From assembly GCA_001630475.1 (NCBI GenBank), contig KV419404.1, positions 540,225-604,224 on the forward strand: a DNA stretch of 64,000 bases, written 5' to 3'. The notes beneath the pieces are model-generated. The model did no database searches and was not told the origin of the DNA. It saw only the letters and a list, made by a program, of their open reading frames with translations. This document shows positions 1 through 9,301 of this stretch, piece by piece. Position numbers and translations under genes: made by a program. This DNA comes from Sistotremastrum niveocremeum HHB9708 (Eukaryota; Basidiomycota; Agaricomycetes; Sistotremastrales; Sistotremastraceae). Numbering within the stretch: position 1 is the first letter of the stretch; the number at the start of each line of letters is the position of its first letter.

Positions 1-427
1 AACGCGTTGATTTCTGAGTTGTTGACCGAACCGTGGCGACTTGAAGTCAAAGTACCAAAAAACCGCGCTGTTTTGGCCTTTTCCAGTAGTCTTACATTCT
101 CTCTCAGCAGAGAACGCATAGGAAGCGGCCCCCAAAGCTTGCCCACTTTAGGTCTCTGACGCGTCTGAATCGAGATAGTGACCGACGAGCCGGCTGGACG
201 TTGTGAGCGCTTTCGATCTTCACTGGCAGGCACACACTGTACATGTAATAGTCACTGACTACTGAGATTGATTCGTCAAGATCAAGCATTTCACATAAGC
301 AAAGCATTGGTATCGAGATTACAGGCCAATAGAGGTATAATAACATGAGCAAGGATCAAGCAGAAAACAGAAACGCAGAATATTCCACGAGGACAAAAAA
401 GAAATGAATGTTCAGTTCGTGACTACA

Positions 428-3400
428 TCAAAAGGAGCTCATATACCAATAATTGAATTCTGCCTCTGATCCAGGAGGTAGCATGTTCGTGAGCCCTGGT
501 TGTTGTGGAGGGAGTTGGGTGGGAAGCGAATTGGCAGGGCCATAGTCAGTCTGGTTAGGCTGCAAGTAATTGTACTGCTGGGAGATATCGTCATATGGAG
601 GTTGTGAGAAATCTGGTTGAGGTTGAGAAGGAACGAAGTTCAAGTTGAAGGTGGGTTGCTGGTTATACATCATGTTGTTCAGTTGCAACATGTCTTGTTG
701 GTCGTAAATGATGTCAGGTGTGGTGAAGTCGAAGTTATACATTGGTTGGGGCATTTCGGGTGTTGTGACCTGTTCAGGTGGCGGGGTGGGGATGAGATTT
801 GGCGCGGGAGAATGAGTAGCAGAAGGTGAGTGAGAGGGAGGATTGGAAGGAGAGCGTGGTCCGCCGCTTGATGAACGAGACTTGAGAGAAGTAAGATTGC
901 GAGTGCTGCCACCCAGTCTGTCAAGCTCATCGGATGCAATCTCCTTGCTGCCAAGAAGGGCCTGAAGGGCCTTTTCTCGCATTGTCTTCATCGTGGTCTA
1001 GGGAGAGTGGTGAGAGGTGGAACACGACATCAAGAGATATTCTACCAAAGGTTTCGATGCACCGAGATCAGAGTAGCCCTCGACGAACAACTCAACCGCG
1101 GACTCCAGTTGCTTGAATGCGGATTTCGCCAGAGGAATACCAGGACATCGGATAACAATGTGTCCCAGAAGAATCTATAATGTGTTAGAGGGGTGCAAAT
1201 AGGGAAGATCGGAACGCTCACTGAAGCGCTGAAGCTACAGAGATATACGTCAGTTAGGCACGACCCGGCATTTAGAGTCACTTACACGTGGGACCACATA
1301 AACCACACTCGGACCGACAGCTTCGGGTAAAGGCTGTACAAGCTACGGACGTTGGCGATGAGGGAACCGGAGCTCTCCAATGCAGTCATCACGGAACGCC
1401 CAAACTGACTTCTCAGAGGGTCTTCCGGATGATCTTGCACAGCCCGCGCGAGAAAACCTCGGTGCAAGTACATGCGTACTAGAAAGCCCGATTACTTAAG
1501 CGTCCGCTGGACATGTAAGAAGACTTACACGAGTCCCGAATACCAGCCAACACATGGCGTTGGAAGGTGAGTGCAATGGAGGCGCCTTCACTCGATAATG
1601 CCCCTACGTCAAAGCCCGGTGTTCTCAGAGAGGGTGGCACTAGAAATAGTTAATAAAGAGGATTCTATATACGGCGGATGGGCGTCAAGCATACCACGAT
1701 AGTTCTTTATGAGCTGATCTAGCTTCTTGATAGTCTCATAAGATTGCCTTTTCTTTCCAGTGCACTGAGAATTCATTCAGTGGCGTGATCATAAGACAGT
1801 GGCGGCGGCGAACCTCATCATGCATAACAGTCAGACAGTCCCTAACAAAGCGGTGCTTCCATGCTGGAAAGCTCATCTCAAGGTGTTCACCATCTTTCAC
1901 GGGTTCGTCGGGCATTTGACAGTCAACATGAGCAAGGCTGAAAGAAGGGGGTCTTGAGAAAGTGATGCTCTGCAAAAGTTTAGAAAGTTCTCGACAATGT
2001 CGACGATCTGACATACCTGCATCGAGTCATAAGCGAATAGTTCCCAGAAAACTTCTCGTCGCTCTCGAACTTGCTCGGGTTCTACGTCCTTCCATAACGT
2101 ACTTTCCCGATCTATATTGGATTTCAGACCTCCAAGCAGGTCGAAAAGTGACAACGACTCACGCAGACCGAGACTTTGAGCTAATTTGACTGCAATACCA
2201 GTGATGATCCAGCGTGCATCTCCGGGACCCGCTTTGTCAGCGTAGAATAAGTAGATTGCCATAAGCATCTACGGACGCCATTAGTAGTGCCATTGCTTGG
2301 ATCTGATTATGCTCACCAAAGCTTGTACAGAGCGTAGTGTTGGAGACTCGAAGATGCTCTCCAAGCAAAGCGCAGCGCGGGCCAGCATACTATAATCATC
2401 GGCCTTGCTTGAGTATGGCGCCTCCCGTTCCTCATCCATTAGGGTCCCGATAGCGAGGACTAGAAGTAAGATAGCTAGCTCATGGGCAGGAGTAGCGGCA
2501 AATCCCCTCCCAAGTTGATCAGAATAAATTGATGAGACAATTTCGCCAACGCGCATTCGAGATACCGGAGCATGGCTGTTGCAAGAGTCAGTAAACATTC
2601 CTGAGAGGCAATGGACAATCCTCACAGCCACGTAGCTCTCTCAAAATAAATGTTTGTTAATCGTGTCGTTTCGTCTCGGGGTGGTAACCTCATGTGAATG
2701 TATTCACGGATGTTCGCAGTAGTTTCAGTGGGTGCAACGGCGAAGGGGAATCGATTTCCAAGGGTGGCAATGTCATGGGGCAACTCATTGGGGGGCGAAG
2801 CCCCCCACTATGAACTACCCGGGCGATTTCATCAGGGTCCTTGACAGCACGTATTCCCACGTAACCTAAAATTCCCACGTAACATAAAATTCCCACGTAG
2901 CCTTTGCCCAACGCGCTCGGCATTGGCCCGTTCGGATTTACTCTCGGATTCCGATAGCTGCTGAGTTCGAATTGTCTGAGCTCAATTCCTTTACTTTTGC
3001 ACTCTCACATCGGGCTCTCCAAACAATGATTACGGGAGTAGCATAAGTGAACTGGGATGGGTTTATTGTAGTTTCTGTCCTTTCATCAAATAATCACATG
3101 GGCATTGAATATAATACTGGGCTATCCAGAACTAAATTCTTATTATTTACATGTACAGTATATTATTTTCAAAAGATTAACAGAATATATCTGTGTTCAA
3201 TGGGTATTGACCTGAGCACCAAGTCTCTACCGACTCTAACATAACCTCGAATGGCTCAGATCACTGTTTTGACAGCGAAAGGCCGAGTGAAGTAGCAAGG
3301 TGCTGAGTTTCAACATACTCAGTTTCAACCTCTGTTTGCGTCGTTGATTTGTTGCAATGTTGTTTGTCACGGTCAGTTGAGTCGTGATCAGGCGCGCATT

Positions 3401-4709
3401 CCACGGGATGTGATTGCGAGTTACTACCGATACAATGATACTCTGATGTATGCGAGGGCAATTTCAGAACAAACGAGGGCGCTCAGGAAAGAGACAAAGG
3501 ACACAGGAAAACCAGGAATAAAACAAGTCCGCTGCATCCGCAAATTCAGGTGGTATGTGGCAAATACTTGATGACAAAAGGCCTTTCAAAGGAGAAGGAT
3601 CGGTGGTGGCGGAAACACAATATTTGATGCCTCGGTGCAAGATGCGAGACATTGATTAGGACCCTGAGTCCGAGGGCACATTGGAAAAGTAAATCAAAAT
3701 CAAAATATGATTTGGCGACTCAACACTACAGACTGTAGAATTTACAACAGTAGTGTGCAATTGCGTAGCTAGTACTTAACGTCACAGATAACCTTCGCCC
3801 CCCTTCCCATCCATGTGGGGTACCCACGGAGATAAACATAATTTGACTTCTGACCCGTCCTCCGAATCGGATTCTTCCATCTGAATGACAGTCAGTAATG
3901 GATCGAATTATCGACTGGGCGATATACCTCAAGAACATACTACATCCATATTTATGAGATCAGTCCTTAATGCATAGATGATAACATAACTCACCCAAGA
4001 ATTGGCATGACTTCCCAAAAATTTGACCTTCCCCGAACCCATATTGACGAATCCATGCGAGTCCACCTCTTCGACAGAAGTTCCTACAGTAGCTTCGCCA
4101 CCTTCAGGACCTGTTCCCCTTTCTGGGGGAGCTTTGATCTCCAACAGATCAGGATGAAGTAATCGATGGGTTTCTGACGAGTGCCTGCTGTGTGATTCTT
4201 CAAGTGCGCGTTCCAAATCATGAATACGCTCTGAGAGAGTGGATATTTTGTTGTGAAGCTGTTCCGAGCCAGCTAGGCGAGGGATTAATGCGTGGAATGT
4301 GCATTACAAGACGATCACACCTAAGATAAATCTGCAGGCGGCAATCAGTAGACGAAACGGATGAGCTGACCACACAACGCACCGATTTCCCCTGCCTGTC
4401 GTCAGAGCGCCGTCTGGACAGATTTGTGCACAACCCTATGACCCGTCATCAAAAAATCCCCAGTTGAAGGCCCAAGCTGCATACCCTCCTAACACACGAT
4501 TCGCAAGGCCAAACGCGATTGCATTTGTGTTTGAGTCTGTTCAGAACAACATTAGGGAAGATCGACCATGACAACAAGATTTGCTACCGTCTGCACTCGG
4601 CACAGGCTGCACCTTCCTTGCGAGCAGCAGGTCGTCTTCTTGGTTGATCGTCGGAGGAGGTTTCAGTACGGAGACGCTTGTGACTTATCACCACAGATGT
4701 TGTACTCAT
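428..4709 (-). CDS. Zn2Cys6 fungal-specific transcription factor, interrupted by an inserted element
   Basis: Predicted nuclear DNA-binding regulator. The start ATG is at 4709. The first two exons (4709-4588, 4536-4485) and the third (4435-4383) encode the binuclear zinc cluster: CAEC, six residues, C, five residues (NRVWP), C, ESC, then the final C of AQIC. Next come an 11-nt microexon (4331-4321), an exon 4272-3995 with a leucine-zipper-like helix, and a 12-nt microexon (3939-3928). The fungal_trans domain includes LPPRDETTRLTNIYFERATW and, further on, SRPPSFSLAHVDCQMP. A 13-nt microexon lies at 1234-1222. The last exon (991-428) is Pro/Gln/Asn-rich, as in activation domains. The exon starting at 3880 is split by a 1,014-bp element (2790-3803); the frame is continuous if the element is absent. 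It is paralogous to the gene at 14019-17129. Whether this copy is functional is open. Target genes cannot be inferred. Confidence 0.8.
2790..3803. mobile_element. 1,014-bp insertion with 11-bp terminal inverted repeats inside the regulator exon
   Basis: The plus strand begins GGGGGGCGAAG (2790-2800) and ends with its exact reverse complement CTTCGCCCCCC (3793-3803). Both ends are flanked by TT (2788-2789 and 3804-3805), a possible 2-bp target duplication. The left end also folds as a perfect hairpin with 7-bp arms (2790-2806). Three copies of an 18-bp unit lie close to the left end (2853-2899), resembling subterminal transposase-binding repeats. No long ORF with a recognisable transposase was found, and the inside is AT-rich. 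Removing the element plus one TT copy joins two host coding halves in frame (HMDG to NELPHD). It looks like a non-autonomous DNA transposon; the superfamily is not assigned. Confidence 0.65.
2853..2899. repeat. Tandem 18-bp repeats near one end of the inserted element
   Basis: The unit ATTCCCACGTAACCTAAA starts at 2853, 2871 and 2889. The core ATTCCCACGTA is identical in all three copies, with small changes in the spacer; the third copy is partial. Spacing is regular at 18 bp. The position, about 55 bp inside one terminus of the 2790-3803 element, suggests a binding-site array, but function is inference. Confidence 0.7.
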
Positions 4710-5508
4710 AGACGAATGAAAGCAATGGTGTCTCTGATGAGCGCTGTGCGACAACTTCAAGTCGCGATGAGTGCACCAGAGCCGTCTCAGGGGCCCTGGG
4801 GTTTGGCCTCGGTCTCTTATATCCGGTCGCGGCCGTTATATCCGCTTACATCTTTGCCTAACGCTGGGCCCATTAACGCTCGACTCGGGTTCCTAATGGC
4901 AAGGTAAGCTACCTATTAGCATACTTGTTGAACGTTGAACTATGATAACACTGAATCTAAGCGGTAACTCTTGAATTTTTTGCGCGTCATAGTAGTGGTC
5001 AGTCAGGCACCGGCGCTTATTGGAACTCGGGAATTGGCTCAGGCCGTGTTGCCTGACCCAAGACGGGCGAGCAGCGGAAATGTGTTCAAGGCTTTGATGA
5101 AAAAGACCAATGCATATCAAATGACAACGTCTCTATTACAGGCTGCCCTAGGTAGGACTGGGCCACGTTGAATCCGAGACAAATTGTATCCTCTTCCCCG
5201 ACGACAGCCTGAGCAATGCCGATGGGAAAGCCTGGACAGAAGAGAGCACGGAAATGGCGAATGCGCAAACTTTGTCGTTCATCGATGCATCTGGCATATG
5301 AACAGCAACAATGTGATGACGGGCGGCAAGAATGCGGGGTAATATGATGCCCGCGAGCACAACCAAATCTGTGTTGATCAATGCGGCCAGAACGGACGAT
5401 CCTCCTGAGAGCCCATCTCTTCAATTGGATGAAACACCAGTCCATATACACAAGATGCCGGGGTACACGTACGAGATGAGGAGCGACCTTATCTCATTTA
5501 GATCCGAG
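4710..5508. other. Intergenic stretch, no convincing gene
   Basis: This is about 800 bp upstream of the left Zn2Cys6 regulator. The minus strand holds short open frames at 5148-5381 and 5086-5451 with a mildly hydrophobic sequence (INTDLVVLAGIILPRI), but no family is recognised and no splice-supported extension was found. It probably contains the promoter and 5' leader of the regulator. Confidence 0.4.
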
Positions 5509-5776
5509 TACTGTACATACACGACCATAACATACGGCCGTAACGCCGTAACGATCTCAGGAACCGGACTTTCAACATACTCACAAAAATATCACCGTAA
5601 CGTTTGGAATTTTTGACATACAGTGACGCCCGGATATACCAGCCGGCGTAGCCGGCTCGCCCAAATTTCAAGACTTAACATATTTCGAGAGCATTTGGCG
5701 TAACGTTACGCCAATCTCACATACAGATCCCACGATTTCGGCCGTAACGGTATGTTACGGTCGTGTATGTACAGTA
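5509..5776. mobile_element. TA-flanked MITE with about 25-bp terminal inverted repeats
   Basis: Left arm from 5511 and right arm (reverse complement from 5774) both read CTGTACATACACGACC, then A or G, then TAACATAC: 24 of 25 positions agree. TA dinucleotides sit immediately outside both ends (5509-5510, 5775-5776), as expected for a Tc1/mariner-type target duplication. The inside holds a central hairpin (5641-5657, AGCCGGC arms) and a perfect 20-bp palindrome TTGGCGTAACGTTACGCCAA (5695-5714). There is no coding capacity. It lies in the spacer between the left regulator and the Tsr4-like gene. Assignment to Tc1/mariner rests on the TA duplication and small size only. Confidence 0.72.
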
Positions 5777-6250
5777 GTTGTATTTGACGGTCGCCAAGAT
5801 TAATGGTAGCAGCGTCGCGTTTATTGAAAGGAGCGCCACACGCGTCCGAAGCGCTGAAATAATAGAGACACCAGTTCCATAGCACAGATGGATTTTGACG
5901 GCCAGTTTTCTGTGAAAGACTCGAGAACAATGACAGAGAAATGCCCAAGAACGAACCTAGACGCACAAGCTCGCGAACCTGAAAAATAAATCGGAAAATG
6001 CCGAAAATCGTTATAAGCTCGGAAAACTTTCCCGAACTCTTTCATCCGCACCTCTTCAACGTGAGTTTCAAAGTCCTTTCTGTTTTCTTACCTCTTCGTG
6101 ATGAGATCAAGATGACGAGTCCTAGTGATTCTCATGAAAGTTTCTTTCTTGAGACCGCGACGACGATAACCCTTTTTATATACCATTCATGCTTTCCTGA
6201 TTTTCTTCTTCAACTCATTCTTTGAGCGAAAGCTGATTGAATATCCCCAG

Positions 6251-7804
6251 ATGCCACCTGCCAAACACGAGGAGATCTTCGACTCGGACGACGACGAAGA
6301 CCTGTCACCTGAAGGTTCATATACCTCAGTCACTCTTGGTGTACCCGATGGAGACGTGGAATCGGAGACAGAGCTGCGTGATCCTAGGGTGTCAAGGATT
6401 GGCGGAAAGCCTGTACGACACTTCTCCTCATTTTGTAATTACATAGACCAATGCATAATTTTTGAAGGCATTCGTTGCGGGATTGCATCCTGATTTTTCC
6501 TCTTCCCAATGCAAAATCTGTTCAAATCCTATGGAGCTGGTAGTGCAGTTATGGTGCCCTATCGAAGGCAGTCCGATGGATCGTGTAATGCATGTGTGGG
6601 CGTGTTCCCGTGCGGGATGTCAAAGAAAGGCTGGAAGGTGCGGATGACATTCTTCTCAGTGTATATGAACTCTGAACTTACAACCAGGTCGTAGTTTGCG
6701 TGCCTTCCGTGGACTACGGTACAATCAGAAATATGCCGAAAAGCTAGAAGCAAAGAAGAAGAAGGACGAAGAGTTGAAGAAAGCTGAAGAAAAGAAAAAG
6801 AATGAAAAGAAGATCAATCCTTTCTCCGTACGTCGTGCCAACTGCCCATCTGTCGTCCTTTCTGATGCCGAGTAGATGGGTGCGGCTCCCTCTCCTTTCG
6901 GTGGAAACAACCTGTTTGGGGCCGGCTTTTCAGAGACCGCGGATGAAGCTCCCGCAGAGACAGCAGATGATGAAGATAAAGCATCTGACGACGAAGACGA
7001 TTCAATCCCCTCAGATGTCGACGAGGTTGGAGACCTTCTCAGCGCGAGCAAAATTGTTGACTCTCCGTGGGATGCGACCCCTGGCTTTCATCCTCTGTAT
7101 CTTTCCACCGTCCCGGAATACTTGAGCTCTCCGTCATCCGAACCTAAAACGAAATCAGTGCAAGATACGGAGGACGCAGAAAGCGGGAATGCTTCATGGT
7201 CTCATGAAGCGTACGAAAATTCGATGAACCTCGATGACGTCTTTGAGCGTTTCCAACGTCGAGTGGAACAAGAGCCGGAACAATGTCTGAGGTGCGAGCG
7301 AATGTCGTCGATAGGCGTTGTGTCATCCCGCTGACCACCCGCAGATATGATCGTGGCGGTGTTCCACTTCCCTTCCAAGCGGATCAAGTCTTCGATCAGC
7401 TCTTTCCGAAACCTCACATCACTGCCACCCAGACGAGTGGAGCTGCCTTTACCGTAGCCCCTGCTGCGAAAAGGGAATACGACGCATCCTCCATCCCTCG
7501 CTGTCCGAAGTGCTCGAGATCTCGCATTTTCGAATGTCAAATAATGCCACATGTTCTGAATGTGCTCAAAGCCGAGAAAGTGAAACCTAAAACCAAACTT
7601 ACCGACGAAGAGAGACGGCAAGAAGTCATGAGAGCTTTGAAAGGCGTTCAAGGCGGTGCTAAAGAAACGGAAGCTACAGGCATGGAGTGGGGTACATGTC
7701 TCATTTATGCATGCGAGGACGATTGTTGTGTCGAAGATGATGGAAAGTGGCAAGCGCAGACATGTTGGAGGGAGGAGCACGTTCTGGTACAATGGGATGA
7801 TTAG
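6251..7804 (+). CDS. TSR4: Tsr4/PDCD2-like ribosome assembly protein
   Basis: Homologous to yeast Tsr4 and animal PDCD2/PDCD2L, cytosolic factors that act as a dedicated chaperone for a small-subunit ribosomal protein (uS5/Rps2) during 40S assembly. Five exons fit perfectly: 6251-6412, 6468-6637, 6695-6827, 6876-7291, 7345-7804, giving about 446 residues. The N-terminal half has the PDCD2-type zinc-binding part (SSSQCKICSNPMELVVQLW and CSRAGCQRKAG). A Lys/Glu-rich helix and an acidic linker follow. The C-terminal PDCD2_C domain shows CPKCSRSRIFECQIMPHVLN and ends MEWGTCLIYACEDDC...WREEHVLVQWDD. The start is the first Met before the acidic N-terminus. No oddities; confident assignment. Confidence 0.88.
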
Positions 7805-8395
7805 ATGAGCCTCTGTTTCCGTCGGTCTATATTCTAGAATTCTATGACTCTTCGAGAAGTCGATTGAAGGCGTTGGCTTCATCGGAGCGGCATCCGGAAG
7901 TACTGCTTGTTCGGAACTTCCGAAATGTGTCTTTGCTTCCAAAGAGACCAACAGCACACATCAATTAGTTCGCGCCTAGACGGTCAAGCAGTCTACTTTA
8001 TGTTCTGTCTATCGTCTCCAAATCACCACTAGTCTTACACGCTCACCTAGAAACTCGAACTCCCGACTCGGCAGCAGGTTTGTCAGTGAGAGCCCGGCAG
8101 TTGAGCCACTTCAGGGGTGAAGGCTATGCTAAGCCGACCATGTCTCTGGCGGCTCCTGTGTCTCGATCGCCGCTTGAAAATTGGCACCCGAGACATCTGC
8201 TTTCTGGATAATCGCCATTTTTGGCATCTTCCTTGGACTTCCGAGACACCAGATGCTAGGACTGGCGACCCGACACCGTAGCCTGGACCGTCGATCGTGC
8301 GCACATATATAAGAGAACAGTGATTATACACTATTCTTCACTATCCAAACATCTACAACTTCACTCCAACTTACATCACCTACTACACCTTCAAC
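7805..8395. other. Intergenic region with promoter of the next gene
   Basis: About 590 bp between the Tsr4-like stop codon and the next start. No coding signal on either strand beyond short chance frames. A TATA-like element lies at 8306-8313. Confidence 0.5.
8306..8313 (+). promoter_or_regulatory. TATA-like box upstream of small unknown gene
   Basis: TATATAAG lies 83 bp before the ATG at 8396, leaving room for a short pyrimidine/A-rich leader. Position and consensus fit a core promoter; no experimental support. Confidence 0.5.
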
Positions 8396-9073
8396 ATGTT
8401 GTCCGTTCGTACTCCCCTTGCTCGACCTGTCCTTCGCAGCGCGATAAGCAACCATGGAGCAACCTTTGGAACCGTCACTCCGACCATCTCCTTATCGCGT
8501 ACAGCGTCTCATGCTTCTCAAGCATCTGCCTCCCTCTCTCGGAGTGGGTCCATGATGGGCAATTCACTTCATCCTCCAATGCACAGTCCAGCCATTCGAA
8601 TGTCTTCTGGAATCGGTGCCTATTTCAACTCGGCATCGTTGACGGTGCCCTCCACTACACTGCCAGAGGTACCTATGGCTGGCCCAACCGCACTGAAGGT
8701 GAGCACACTCCCAAGCATTGTCAAACTGATACTGATCCCGATTTAGAGCTGCATGTCTAATAAAACGAGCGGGCCGGAAGTAGTGCGCCCTAATGGTGCC
8801 ATGAACGCATGGGATGCTCGACGCCCCAGCTTCTCCATCGACATGCCCACCCAGCGGCCACCTCGCTCAGTGCGCATTGAAGACGTCCACGATGTTGCAA
8901 CCTTGGGTGCAGCTCTTGCAGCCATCGACTTGTTTGTGCGGTCCCCGGGGTCTGAGATTGCCTGGGACATGGAATCAGACAATGACGTTACGCCAACTTA
9001 CAAACCAACGAAAGGACGAGTTCCCACTCCTCATCCTGGCAAGGGCTCTTGGTTAGAGGACGATGAGTTCTAG
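8396..9073 (+). CDS. Small unknown protein with possible mitochondrial N-terminus
   Basis: Two exons (8396-8698 and 8747-9073) joined by a 48-bp GT..AG intron give 209 residues. The N-terminus MLSVRTPLARPVLRSAIS is Arg/Ser-rich without acidic residues, as in mitochondrial presequences, followed by a Ser/Thr/Pro-rich stretch. The C-terminal exon contains RPPRSVRIEDVHDVATLGAA, a predicted helix, and an acidic tail ending WLEDDEF. No known domain is recognised. A TATA-like box lies just upstream and the next gene starts about 230 bp downstream on the same strand. The exon join is supported by phase and by codon-like composition on both sides; the function is unknown. Confidence 0.65.
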
Positions 9074-9301
9074 CAAATGCTTTCTAAGATGTATATACAT
9101 AATAATTGTAACAGTGTAATGTAAGAAGATATTTGTCTAATTCTCTAATTGGCTGAGGACTCAATTCGATCAAACCTTATTCGGACGGTATCTGCTTCCG
9201 TAGTCCGACCGCCCCTTGACCATTCTCATATTACAAGCGCGACTTTTCATCTAACCACTTCCCTTTCTTACTTACCTTTTCGCAGTCCCACCCATTCTGC
9301 C

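Noticed and set aside
1-427. Another gene at the left edge
   Set aside because: Only a short chance frame is present; the segment is probably the 3' flank of the regulator.
2790-2910. A Helitron 3' end (hairpin near a CTRR terminus)
   Set aside because: No CTRR follows the hairpin at the expected distance on either strand, and the far end carries a matching inverted repeat, which Helitrons lack.
5086-5451. A minus-strand gene upstream of the left regulator
   Set aside because: Two overlapping frames of modest length, no family recognised, and no intron model joins them convincingly.
7202-7957. A 251-residue minus-strand open frame opposite the Tsr4-like gene
   Set aside because: Shadow of the confirmed PDCD2_C exon on the other strand; composition is not protein-like.
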